Part shown: piece after piece, positions 11,468 through 23,054 of the stretch
Numbering within the stretch: the stretch's first letter is position 1
Layout of the letters: the number at the start of each line of letters is the position of its first letter
From: Isoetes taiwanensis
Lineage: Eukaryota; Streptophyta; Lycopodiopsida; Isoetales; Isoetaceae
Length of the DNA: 64,000 nucleotides
Reading direction: 5' to 3'
Assembly (NCBI GenBank): GCA_021234155.1
Contig: JAJEKV010000035.1
Location: 14,600,676 to 14,664,675 of the forward strand
Notes under the pieces: model-generated
Database searches by the model: none
Told to the model about the DNA's origin: nothing
The model's input: only the letters and a program-made list of their open reading frames with translations
Translations under genes and position numbers: made by a program

Positions 11468-12257
11468 CTAAAGATGAAATAGCGAAAAGCAACATTCTTC
11501 AAATTTATTTCTTCCATATCGTTTTTTTTTTTTTGGGTATTTCTGCGAAAGTCGTGATTCTATTCCATGCAAATCTAGCCCAATTCACTATAAATTTAGC
11601 GGGGATGAGCAAGTGCCATTGGAGTATCTTTGCCATGCAAAAGCTCTAGCAAAGACCGGTCCTAGCTTCCTTATTTTTAAGCCTTTTCGATAAACCTTGT
11701 GTACCAAATCATGCAAATCATCGCAAATTCTGGCCTCACACGGTGGAGCTTGATCTTATTGTCTTTCACTTCACGATTCCACACACTAAGAAAATCGATG
11801 TGGGGCAATCAGCCCAAGTTAAAGTTTCGGATCTCTGCCTTCATTTGGAAGCAATCAGAAACCGAAATTCCTCAATAGTGCTTGCAAACCTCATTTCGAC
11901 CTACAAAAAGAAGCATGCATGAGCCGGATAAAGGCAAAAAAATGCAAAAAAGATCAAAGGAAACAAGACAGCTTTAGGGTCTACCTTTTCGGGCGTCCAA
12001 AATGCAGTTGTTTGATCCACAGAAATGCAACTAGGGTTTCCAAAAGATGCCGGAATCATAGCCATCGGGTGAATCATGTCGAAGTACGTCTTACTAGCTA
12101 CTGATCGATGTAGCTACTGATCGATTTAGCTAGGGTCGCAGGCAGCAGAAGCGGCCTGCTGCACAAAGAACGTGAAGGGCATGACGGGGGAACCTAAAAT
12201 AAAAAAGTATTCAAAAAAAAGGTTGTAAATGGTGCTTAGGGGGTGCTTGCCCAGCGC
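11468..12257 (-). other. 5' region of the RING gene inside the transposon
   Basis: Should hold the promoter and first exon(s) of the RING gene. On the - strand 11588-11755 reads as a protein-like stretch (DDLHDLVHKVYRKGLKIRK) but a clean splice to the next exon was not found. An ATG-initiated run at about 11515 reaches a stop after about 30 codons. No TATA box was assigned. Confidence 0.3.
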
Positions 12258-12288
12258 AAAACTGTCCCCCAGCTACACGCTTTCACCC
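12258..12288 (-). repeat. Right terminal inverted repeat
   Basis: Reverse complement of the left end, 29 of 31 bases. It is followed by TCTA, matching the bases just before the left TIR. The G-rich motif GGTGCTTAGGGGGTGCTT lies just inside at about 12231-12249. Confidence 0.8.
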
Positions 12289-15200
12289 TCTAGAGCTCAA
12301 GATAGGAACTTTGCTCTATGATTGAAATATGCGATTGAACATCTACGACAACAGAAAGCGATTAAATAAGTGAATGCTAAAAATGCACTACAATCTGGCA
12401 GACATCCACAGCCTCTTCAATGACCTCTCCCTTTAGTTGGATAAATAGGAAAATGCGAAAAAAAAGTAGAAGGCAGGGATTTGATGACGTTAATGGACCA
12501 ACAAAGATCAGCATCCTTTATTCTGTATAAGAGCAATGTACAGACCAAATATTGTAAAAAGACGTTGACATCAAATCTGAGAGAGAAACATTGATGTTGA
12601 CCAGAAACAATAAATGGTCTAGAAATAATTACATTGCATTTGCTGCATTGGGACATGTACAAACCAGTATAAACAGAATAAAAGGTGTACCTTCCTCCAA
12701 GAATGTATTGCTTCTATGCGTTCCATTTACAATATTTAAACTAATTAAACCGATCATCATTTTTCCCGTACAGAATCTTTGCCTCCAACATCTTGTCCTA
12801 TCATCAGGCAACATGAGATAAAATTTTCAGTGCATACAAACACTCAATATTAACTGAGAACCTAAATTTCTTTGAAAACAGTTTAAAACATGGTAGTCGA
12901 CTTAATCTCAAATTGTAAAATGTGATACACGTATTTTTGCTCTTTCCATAACAGAGAGAAATCACAAAAATGTAGCAAGCAGATTGATAAATAGTTACCT
13001 ATAAATTTTAGTATAAATTGAAAAGGGAACACATGAAATTACTTGTGGTGTATCAAGCTATCAAGTTCATGTGGTTGAACCTGGATAGAAATGTAGGCTG
13101 CAAATATACAGCTTGCTGAGCTCTAGTTGCTGGTTCACTTGCAGTAGATTTACAGGTACTGCATCAATAGAATCCGTCTGCAATCCACAAATAAAAAACC
13201 AGAGTGAATTATTAAGCAAATGCATGAGAAATTAGAATAGGCCTAAAGTATGATGAAGATGTACTTTCCATATTGGGAGAATGCAACTCTTAAAAAGGCT
13301 ATGGCAGAATTCACCTTAGGTGAAAGAACTTGCGCTCTAGCAGAATGCATTTCTACCTTTCACGCTACTGCAACCCTGATCATGGCTCCGAATAGTTCCA
13401 TCAGCTTCATCTCCCTTGTTAGAGATTCTGATTCAAGACAAGATTCCTTCAACTCCCAATATCCCTGCACGTTCCATGAAATAAAAAATATTAGAGCACC
13501 AAACAAACCTTTAAATTTCAGGTCGGCATAAATATGGATAAGAATAGACTACCTGGTTAAAGCCCTATATCTGACACAATCATAAAGTTCAAGTAATAAG
13601 ACATTAAATACACAAAGAAACTAAATGATACAATGGATATTTTGCAAAACCAGAGTGCCAGAGATACAGATCCTCCATAAATAAAATTGTTAAATCATAG
13701 AATACCAAGGCTGGGAACTCATATTTATGTATTTGGTTGTTTCATCAGATCTGCATGAATTTAGGTTTGCGATAAATAGATTGTTGCATCATATGATGTA
13801 AGTTCAAACACTGATATAACCTGCACAGAACACATAAAACGGTTCGTTCTAAACCAACTTAAAGAACTTACCATTTAGCATTGAGAGTGCTATCTCCACT
13901 TAAACGTTGTGCCTACTTAAATGGAAAGATCCATCAGTGCTCTCTATAATTTGGAGCAAGCATGGAGATGGAATTCATCATAATAGAAGAGTTCAATGGG
14001 TCGAGGTTCCATCATATTGTATGAAGCTGGCATCCATTAATCCACTTTAACATGGGGCTTTGTTATTTCACTGGAAGCAATTTAACTGGCATCTATTGAT
14101 CCACTTTAACATGGGGCTTCGTTATTCCATTGAGGCCAAAACCGTTTACTTACCTAGATAGTTTGGTAGCTATAATAGAAGCAACTTATGCTGGCCTGGA
14201 ATAGATCAAATCTTTTGTCTTGATCTAAAGAGTTGCAGATAAAGCCAACCAAAGCTACATGATAATACTGCTCAGGACACAGAAAAAAATATTACCTCCA
14301 TCAGATAAATGATAGGTCATGAATAAAGCTTCCTTGAGACATCATCCTGAAACAACAATCGACAAATTTATCATCATCCAACACAATAACCTTAATTGAT
14401 GCGTAAGAAGAAATCATAATATAAGAACATTCAATGCTCAATAGTCTAAAGAATTTTTATCACGTCATATCTCTCAAGATAATGTTGCACTAACCTCCAC
14501 TTCTACTTGTGATGATTCTCGCAAATTCCTTTTGGCTCGCACAATGTTTTCTAGAACATGCTTGTCTTTGCCACTACGTCATAGTTGCAAGTCTCTTTAA
14601 AGAAATGCAGAACATGCTCGTTCTTCGTCACTGCATCATAGTTGCAAGTCTGTTTAAAGAAATGCAGAGGGGCTTACAAATATGTAAATGGACCGTTGAC
14701 GCCTCCATGGAACTCCTAAAAGAGTTAACCATCACTTAGCATTTTTTTATAATAAAAGGCAAATCGTGTTCAAAATACACTGCAACTTAGAGCATTGCAA
14801 AGAAAGAAGCCTCAAATTATAATATTGGGACAAAGATCTGGATCCCGGGTGCATAATCTGTGAAGCATAGAATAATAAAAATGATAATGAGATGAATAGA
14901 CGGTGCAAATATACATCAATACCTTCAGTATCGAACACCAAGATGAAATGAACAGATCTTACATGATACATGGCTGGGAGATCTGTCCAGTTCTTGCCCA
15001 CATATCCCTGCAATCGTGAATAGAAGGTGCGCTTTCGAGAACAAAAGTAGCAAGGCTCAAGCTGCCCAAACCCATAAGCTCCATGCACTAAGCATAAGCT
15101 CCATCGAGGGAGGAGCCCTTTTGCTAAAATGGCGTAAGGGATCCTAGATGACCATCTCGAAAACGACAACCTCCATAGCCAAGGTTCTAGACGAAGCTCC

Positions 15201-15308
15201 AAAAATATCAATCTTCCACAGATTACGAAAAGTTCCTGCGATTGCCATCAAAGGGTCTGGTGCCATCCAAACCTTAGGGATGATGAATTACCACCGCAGA
15301 CTCAAAAG
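12289..15308. other. Intergenic DNA with two short tandem repeats
   Basis: Mostly AT-rich without clear genes. Two short tandem duplications: 14026-14131 (59-bp unit with CCACTTTAACATGGGGCTT) and 14553-14668 (56-bp unit with CATAGTTGCAAGTCT). On the - strand at about 15130-15300, next to the LINE 3' end, a protein-like stretch reads MAPDPLMAIAGTFRNLW..., possibly the remains of a gene into which the LINE inserted; I do not recognise it. Confidence 0.5.
13067..13464 (-). other. Exon-like fragments of an unidentified gene
   Basis: Two stretches on the - strand follow good acceptors. From 13464 (after GTGCAG) a frame reads YWELKESCLESESLTREM... to a stop at 13360. From 13177 (after a T-rich ATTGCAG-type acceptor) a frame reads TDSIDAVPVNLLQVNQQ... 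to a stop at 13067. Both have protein-like composition, but the two do not join cleanly in phase and no family is recognised. They could be exons of a decayed host gene or chance open frames. Confidence 0.2.
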
Positions 15309-18300
15309 GAAGGAAGGAAGGAAGGAAGGTTCTTTTATCGTCCGCGGAGGCCAATCGGCCTATGGGACCCAAATTACACGGGTGCAGCAAGCCCGTTGCT
15401 ACCCGGATTAAACCGGAGAGGGAAAACCGTCGCAACAACAAACCTGGCGGGTATTTGTACAAATATACATATATACACATGAATTCCGGCACCTCGGTAG
15501 GGCCCGGGCGAGGTGAGTCCATGAGATCCAAAACCTCCGGAGGTAGGAGCCAAGGGATCGAGCCCGATGGCGTCTTGAGTAGCTCTCGGCGAGGCGCACT
15601 GTGTCGCACTAAGAGAATGTAGCGAGCCCGAATCTGACTATAGGCTGGACTGCTCTGGAAGGCATGGCTTTCATCCTCAACAACCCCCAGCGGGCAACAC
15701 TGACAAAGCCTGTCCTGGCGCGGCTCTCCAACCCACCGCCCCATCTCAAGCCGAAGATGGTGGGCCCCTGTTCGAATGGACGCGATAATCTTGCGCTTCT
15801 TCATGGGCAACTGAGAACGCAGGTAGAGCCGTGGGCCTCGAAACGAGGTGGGGTTTATGTGCCGCTTGTAGTGCCATCTTTGCTGCTTCAGTATGGTGGT
15901 CCCGAGCTTCCCGTGAAACAAGAGTCCAAGTACCCCTTAGCCTATCCCGGCCGACGCGTGCAGGTGCACTGGACGCACCTATGTGCGCGTCTACGTTCAG
16001 CCAGCGCCCGACCATTGGGCTCTCTTTTGTCCTTCCAACAAGCCCCCGAGTCGTTCGCGGGCTCATCGCCACAAGCCAAGTAAAGCGGGGAGCCGGAGTG
16101 TCGCCCATGTTGGCCATCTTCCGGAAATAGACAATGTGCCTATCGAGGGGCGCATCTTTGCGCAGGCATGAATCGTCTCCTGCAACAAGATCCGATATGG
16201 AACGAGGGCTTGACGCCAAGTGCCCGTCCAAAATGCCTTCGGGCGTGCTCTAAGTCGTTCCAAGTCGCCAAAAGACACCATCGGGCCCCACACCTCGACC
16301 CCATATAAAAGAACCGGCTCGACTAGTGCCCCGGAACAAATGTGACCGATGGCCCCGGTGATACAAAAACCGCCCTATGACTATTATTTTGCATTGCATA
16401 CAACGCCTTCCAACCCGCGGTCACCCGGAAGGCGAATGGATGCATCCCAATACATTGAGGGGCGGGGAATTCCACCCCCGTGTACTTGTAGCCGGGTGTG
16501 ACCTACCACCATCCCCCGGTAAGTGATTGCGGAGGTACCTGGGATGACGCGAGGAGGATATGAGGACCACCTTAGTCTTGGCCGGGGTTGACCCGCATGT
16601 CCGGCGCCGAGAACGTGTCCGGGGCATCTAGGTGTGCTGCATTCCCTCCGTGTATGGGCCAAGAGGTCCACATCATCCGTATAGATGAGTGCACGGATGA
16701 CCCGGTGCAAGAGTCGATACCGCCCCCCCATTGGCAGCTAGCTAGGACTTCCAATTGGTCAATGTAAAGTCCAAAGAGTGTAGGTGAGAGAGGACAACCT
16801 TGCCTAACTCCAATGCTCTTGGCAAATGACTGCCCTTCCGTTGCATGCGGCTGTGTAGCTCTCGCATGACCGTCAGACTGGATTTCCGCAGATCCATAGG
16901 GAACCCCAAATGGTGCAATCTAGCCCACAACTTTTCAGGAGGGACCGTGGTCGAAAGCCTTTGCAAAGTCCACAAAACATCAAGACAGTCCTCCGGCGGT
17001 TCGGCTCGCGTCCCTCGACCGTGGTCCCGAGTGTGAAGATGTGATCAATGGTCGAATGCCCGGTCGGAAGCTTTGCCTCGGTAAGTGCCCCGACTTCCGC
17101 CTCGCCCATCCGGTTTACCTGGCCGACCGAGAATGCCCGCACACGGCTTTGGCAAATACCTTGGTGACCATGATGGTTCGGTAATTGGTCGACAAGCATG
17201 TGGGTCGCCTTGTAGATCGGAATAACCCTTTTGTGGTCCATGGCCGGAAAACCCTCTTGCGGCCTCGTTGAACAAGCGGTCGGGACGCACCATGGGCTGT
17301 CCCGCCCACGAAAGCAACTCCACTTGCGAGGCCATCAAGCCTGGCGCCTTCCCATTATCCAAAGGCTGCAGCCCTCTTCGACATCTTCTTCGCGGATCAC
17401 CCGGTGGGCCATGTTATGGGAAACATCCGTCCGTGTTCGGCCGGGGATCATAAAGCCGCTGCGTGATACCGCTCCCCCGCAACGCCAAGGATGTTCCCCG
17501 CAGTCGTGGCCGGCGGCAGAGTACCATACCGTGAAAGCTTTGGGGTGGATCGGCCCAAGAGGGGCCGAACATTTCTCCGGGTGCCTTGCCGGTACCTTGC
17601 CTTTGTTTCCTTGAGGAAGGCACGGTAATGGCTGGTGGCCCTGAGCTTCGGTCCCCGATCCATGATGAGGCGGAGTGTGCGTTTGCGTTCCTTACACTTT
17701 CGACATCAAACCATTTGTTACTGCAGCGAGAAGGTTGCGGTCTCGATCTCTCGGCGTGGGGGGAGGTCTCCCCAAAGCATCATGCTCCGCCCTACTCGGG
17801 GAGCTCAACCCGGTGATCCGGTTTCTTTGCTCCGGTGTGTGGGCTCGCAGAAGCTTGTCGGGAGGGCCTGCGAGCATGTCGGCAGTAACTCACTGCTCAT
17901 AATCCAAGCGGTAGAGGTCGGCAAGGTACTATGCCGAGGGTGCCATAGCGGCCGGGCCAGCCTCACATAAGTGGGGGTGATCTCGAGTCGGCCTCCCTCG
18001 TCCCATTTTGTCGTGCCGGCGTGAAAATGGTCGACAAGGTGTGCATCTGCGCGAGGCACTATGATATAATCCACGACACTAGTTCCGGCCGTGATTGTCC
18101 TCACTCGCAAGTGTACCCGCGGAAGAGGGCCATTGTGGTAGGCCATTGCATATGAGCAGTCAAAGATACCGCACATCATGAGCAATTTATGCGCCAAAGC
18201 GAAAGTGACTTGACCGCTATGTCAAAGGCCAGGTGCAACCGCCTCAAGCGGGGCAACCGCAAAGACGTCATCCGCTAGCGGGTCCGGCCGCATGGCCTTT

Positions 18301-18905
18301 CCATCCATCCCCCGGCGCATTGAAGTCTCCAAGGAGCATAACTCGCCCATCCGCCAGGGCGTATGTCATCGTGATAGATCGACATACGGGTCCATCCCGG
18401 CCCACCTCGGGTGGCCGGATAGAAGGGACTCTCTGCATGGGGAAAGTAGCAGCGACTAGGAAGAGAGGATCCCGCCACTTTCGGATCCACAAGTAGCGGT
18501 TATGTCCGGTTTGGCCTTACGGAGGGAAACCAAATGTGCCAAGGCTACCCGGTAGTAGCGGGCAACCCCACCGTGCTCCACGTCTCCTGCGTACAACCAT
18601 TGAACAGAAATGCCGGTACCACTGGCGGTCAGGCTGCGTGGCACAGGTGTTCCCATGTCTCCATGAGGAAGATGAGGTCCATGTCCACAACTAGGCTATC
18701 ACCCTTACGCCATGGGAACCCCCCAGAAGCAGTTCAGACCACCACCGGAGGCACATTTCCTATTGAAAGCAGAAAGGAGGCATCGAAAGGCGGGGGCGAT
18801 TTCGGACCGCGGCGGGCGGAGGGCGGCGGGGGCGCATTTATCGGCGGGGAGCGTGAACCGAAAAAGGGGCGGTGCGGTGGAGGGTCAAGAGCAGAGGCAT
18901 GAGTT
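15309..18905 (-). mobile_element. Near full-length LINE, reverse orientation
   Basis: Read on the - strand, the element begins in a GC-rich stretch (about 18905-18720) and runs through an endonuclease domain: DLIFLMETWE near 18675, RVMLLGDFNA near 18330, and a VDHFH motif near 18030. A reverse transcriptase follows: DNGKAPG near 17350, PIYKA near 17215, and the catalytic box as YTDD rather than YADD near 16675. A C-terminal zinc-knuckle-like CQCC...EDESHAF lies near 15690. The 3' end is CCGATTGGCCTCCGCGGACG-like followed by a (CCTT)n tail instead of poly(A). Frame breaks are many and coincide with altered CAG/CTG sites, so the element may be more intact than it reads. The simple-repeat tail recalls RTE-type LINEs; clade assignment is tentative. 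Confidence 0.85.
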
Positions 18906-20059
18906 TTCGACAACAAAGTTCGGGCAAAACTTGCAAGAACATAAAGAACATATTCTTTGTAGCCTGCATGCCAAGATGAGGGCACATAAATCTTTCCAAT
19001 GTCGGATTTCGATTTCGAAATCATAGAGGAACCAAACTGCCCAATTTTTGGAGAACCGTAAAGTTTTACCAGCAACAACAGATGTCCTCACATCCTTAGG
19101 AAAATTAGCCTAGAAAAAAATCCAAAAAGTTTTCCACTTGTCGAAAAAACTAAATTTAAAAATAGTAGTTACATTTGCTACCATTGAGAGTAGCTCGTCA
19201 TCGCTTGGTGTAATAAGTCTTTTGCACATTTTCTTCAAGGAATCTTATAATTATTGTCTTTTATCTGGATTTCTTGTCAATTTATTTGCAACTCAGTTAC
19301 CATTTGTATCTAAAGTTACAAAAATTGCAGTCATTCAATTATAGTATGCAATATTGCCATGAAGCACTTGTTCCAAACACTATTAAGTGATAACAACTCA
19401 TCATATCATATCCTTCACATAAAGACCACTGTGAAATTGCATCCCTCTATCATAGTGCAGTAATATCACCACGAATCACTTGTTTCAAACAACATAAGTG
19501 ATAACAAGACATCAGTTCCTTCACATAACGAGACCACTGCATGTATGTAATCATGGAAAAATATGCTCTGTTGTAGAAAGAACCCCCCCAAAGAAATAAC
19601 TGCAGCAACATGCTATTTATTAGTAACAATGTTACAGAATCTGTAGTCAGGAAAGAAAGTATGATCCATACCATCTACTGGATAGAAATAACTCCATTCA
19701 TGACCTGTGGCTTCAGTTGGCTCAAATATTTCACCTGTACATTTATAGATAAGAGAGAAATCCACAGAAACCATCTTAGATTCAATACAAGCAAAAGGGA
19801 AGCACCAACCTCTGGACTCCCTAGTTTTCCTATGTGGCCTATGCAGTGCAGAGCAACGCAGTGCAAGGTTGATACTTCACATGTAAGCACTTCAAGAAAC
19901 ACGCACTGCTCCGCACTATTATCTTAGGTGCCTTCCATGTGTAAGAGCATTTGATATTTAATCCCAAACATAATTCACCGTTGTACACATCCATTACACA
20001 CTTATAAATATTCAAAACCTCCAGGCTAATGTACATGCCATTCAGGCTAAATATATCAT
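18906..20059. other. Intergenic DNA
   Basis: AT-rich, with no supported gene. A - strand frame at 18885-19091 (NWAVWFLYDFEIEIRHW) is protein-like and abuts the LINE 5' end, so it might belong to a sequence interrupted by the LINE; too short to identify. Confidence 0.4.
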
Positions 20060-21786
20060 TCAGCAATGTGTCAAAATTCCAGAATAGACATGTAACGAAC
20101 CAACAGGTTTTTTCATAGCTGGATACTTCTTGAAAGAACAAAGATCTTCTAATATTTTTGCCTCAAACTTAGCAATTGATTTCTTGAGATGTTCGTTTTT
20201 CATCTGATTGTTCTCAGAACTTGATCCATTAGCATTTGCTGGACTGCCATAACTGGAACTGGTGCTATTTCGAGCTGAAAATTGAGAAGGAAGAGCAAAG
20301 TCCTGTTTTGGACTCTCCAAAAGGCCTTTACCAATTGTGACTGATTGCAAAACAGGTTTCTGGCTTTTGATAATGCTAGTATTTAAAATGGCAGTGCCAA
20401 CATCATGCAAACGCGTACATCTGTTCCCAAAGCTATTCTCCTTAGAATCCTGGCTAACAGGACAATCCTGTTGGACGTCCTTACCATGATCTGAGCAGCT
20501 TAAAACACTTCCAGAAGAAGTGGCATTATGGTCATCATGCTTGATTGCTCCGTTGAGCTGTTGCTCACTGTTTTGTTCATGAAACTGAAAGGAAGCAATG
20601 GAGTTGATTTTGGCTTTTATGCTAGACGTTTCTTCACAAATTTCAGAACTGCATGCAGCTTCTAAAGTTTCTCCTATAAATAGATCTGCAGGTAGAGGAG
20701 ATACTGAAGGTAGAGAAGATGCCTGCTTTTGATATAATGTCGGACACTTACCCGAATTGTCAATACTACTTCTATGTACATCTTTTGTCGTTCCCACTGT
20801 GTCACAACTGGAAGCTGTACAATCTGTGACACAAATGCTTCTCTTTGTCATCCCAATATCTTTAACACAACTTCCTATGCCTTCCTTGGCATAATTTTGA
20901 GATGTATCAAAGTTGGCAGCAGTTAGACATTCTATATGTTGAAAACCTGCATCACATTGCAGAAATGGATCCCTTAATAGCTCCTTTGCAGAAAGCCTTT
21001 CTGAAGCTGGAGCCAAACATTTTAAGATAAAACTCAGAGTATCTGGATCCTTCACTTTATTCAGAGCTGCAGGCTTTATTCCAGATGTGACCTTCCTAAA
21101 AATTTGAGCAGCGTTTTGGCACTCGCTGTAGGGATACTCAAAAGTAACCATCTCTAACACGCACATTCCAAATGAATATACATCAACAAGCTCATTGTAT
21201 TCTTCATCATAAAGTTCGGGAGCCATGAACGCTGGAGTGCCAATTACACTATGTGCTGAGTGGTCTACCATGGTTGCTAGTCCAAGATCACCAATTTTAC
21301 CTCCCCTTGGTTTCCATTTACGAAAATATTATCGCACTTCAGATCACGATGTATGATAGGTGGATCATGACTATGAAGACAAGAAAGGCCTTCCAAGATT
21401 TGTCTTGCCCATCTTTTACAGCTTTCATATCCACATGTTTATGCTTCATCCTATACTCTCTTAGTGTTCCAGAAGAAAAAATTTCTGTTATGAAAATAAT
21501 ATCTTTGGTAGCAGGGTCGACCCAGGATGTATAAAACTTCATGATGTTTTGATGTTTTAAAGCTTTTAAGAGATTAATCTCTGAAGTTAAGCGATGAACA
21601 TCTACGTCTTGGACACTTACTTGGTTCCAAGCAACTTCAATTCCTTCTTTTTTCATCGAAAGCTTTATAAACTGTTTTAAACGCACCTCTGCCAAGGATT
21701 TTATTGTAGCGACCATAGCGGCCAGTTGGGTCGATTTCAGAGAAGGAATCTTCAGCTTCCTCGTCATCGGAGATGGATTCTTCCAT
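20060..21786 (-). CDS. WNK: WNK (with-no-lysine) protein kinase, intronless, with three one-base slips
   Basis: Start ATG at 21786 gives [15 protein letters not shown], then [21 protein letters not shown]: the glycine loop carries the Lys that replaces the missing subdomain II Lys. Subdomain II reads VAWNQV (Asn in place of Lys), the diagnostic WNK feature. [14 protein letters not shown], the HRDLKCDN catalytic loop, DLGLAT, the [17 protein letters not shown] activation segment and [13 protein letters not shown] follow. A Ser-rich C-terminal region of about 280 residues ends with a coil ([14 protein letters not shown]). Plant WNKs are cytosolic Ser/Thr kinases linked to osmotic stress, ion balance and flowering. 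Three frame slips in A-runs (one extra A near 21648; one missing near 21407 and near 21316) break the kinase domain. No intron interrupts about 1.7 kb, whereas plant WNK genes usually have several. Either a retrocopy or an intron-poor gene with homopolymer errors. Confidence 0.85.
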
Positions 21787-21967
21787 GAGAAAAATCAGAG
21801 AGTAGTAATATATGAGATAAAAATTCAGCGCCAGCGCTCAAAGCCGACTGCGTTCAGCCACAGCATAGCGTGAAGAGCTTCCTTAAATATAAAGGTGAAG
21901 GGGAGGGGCCTTTTTGAGAGTCCCTTCCTCGTAGCGGAGGGTTTCTTCTTTTATTCAATCACACAAA
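21787..21967 (-). promoter_or_regulatory. 5' leader and proximal upstream region of the WNK gene
   Basis: Non-coding sequence directly upstream of the WNK ATG. It is more GC-rich than the surroundings. No TATA box or other element can be assigned with confidence. Confidence 0.25.
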
Positions 21968-23054
21968 TAGCCTTTATTTGCCTTTATTTGTGTAATAAAT
22001 TTTATTTGTGTGTTTTATTACACGTTATATGGACCACATGATTCCTTTTGCCCTCTAAATATTCCTTTGCGGCCATTCTTGGCCACTTTTTCCCTCTGGG
22101 TCCTGCTCCATGTCGTTGACATTAAAAATTGTATCTATCTATGCAGTTTTTAGCCTCATAGATCCTTCTGACCTTTTCATTCCCAGTAGTTATTTAAAAA
22201 TCTAGTTTTTAACACACTCACACTTGTATTAGAAAAGTCGGCTTCTTATATGGCCAGATCGTGATTCAAGATAAGGCAATTTGTGACTCTTCTAAAAGTA
22301 TGCCTTTAACATTATGTGGACTGTTGTATCTCATAATCAAAATTTCTAAAGTATGCCACCAGAACAAAATTTTGTGTTTTGTATTTCTATACCTATTTTT
22401 TTTGTTGACGTACTTAACTACTTCTAAGGGTGAGATTTTGACCACAAGTTTTGGGCCTATCTTTCCAAAATTTTGTCTTTCCAGATTTAACTGCCCCCAA
22501 CATTCTTTATAAAGCATTGTTTTCTCCACTAAAATTCATAAACGCAACGTTAATATATTGATGATACTGTCACTAGACAAATTCAATAACAAAAATAATC
22601 ACAAAAACATATAATGTCCATTCTTGCCAATATCAATATACGTTGTTGTTGAAGTTGCACATATGGACATTAAAGGTCGAGTAAAAACACATGCCAGGAC
22701 ATTAGCCCGGCAATACCGAGCACACGTTTACTAGTAGCCTTTATTTCTGTGTTTTATTACACGTTATATGGACCACATACGATTCCCTTTGCCGCCCTAA
22801 ATATTCCTTTGCGGCCATTCTTGGCCACTTTTTCCCTCTGGGTCCTGCTGCATGTTCCCATGGACATTAAAAACTGTATCTATCTATGCATTCATTCCCA
22901 ATAGTATCTAAAAGTCTAGTTTTTAACACATCCACTGTTGTATTAGAAAAGTTGGCTTCCTGTATGGCCAGATTGTGATTCAAGATAAGGCAATTTGTGA
23001 CTCTTCTAAAGGTATGCCTTTAGCATTATGTGGACTATTGCATCTCATAATCAT
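21968..23054. repeat. Direct repeat of a ~330-bp non-coding segment
   Basis: 21968-22343 and 22735-23054 match over most of their length, from TAGCCTTTATTT through GTTTTATTACACGTTATATGG to TGCATCTCATAATCA. The copies differ by point changes and small indels. The first has an extra TTGCCTTTATTTGTGTAAT insert near its start and about 40 extra bases near 22155-22190. The spacing of about 770 bp resembles a small terminal-repeat element, but no primer-binding site follows the first copy. Confidence 0.7.

Larger units (their letters stand above)
2703..12288. mobile_element. 9.6-kb TIR DNA transposon encoding a DDE-like transposase and a RING-H2 protein
   Basis: Both ends carry the same terminal sequence in inverted orientation: GGGTGAAAGCGTGTA at 2703 and its reverse complement ending at 12288, with 29 of 31 bases matching. 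The element is flanked by TCTA on both sides (2699-2702 and 12289-12292), a possible 4-bp target duplication; a 2-bp CT duplication with one more TIR base is an equally good reading. Inside are a transposase gene on the + strand, a duplicated 3' segment, a tandem array, and a convergent RING-finger gene on the - strand. The introns visible in both genes are short (58-80 bp). Superfamily assignment is uncertain: the transposase motifs do not match hAT, MULE, CACTA, PIF or Tc1 signatures that I know. Confidence 0.8.

Noticed and set aside
22010-23054. Terminal-repeat retrotransposon in miniature
   Set aside because: Direct repeats fit, but there is no primer-binding site after the first repeat and no polypurine tract before the second.
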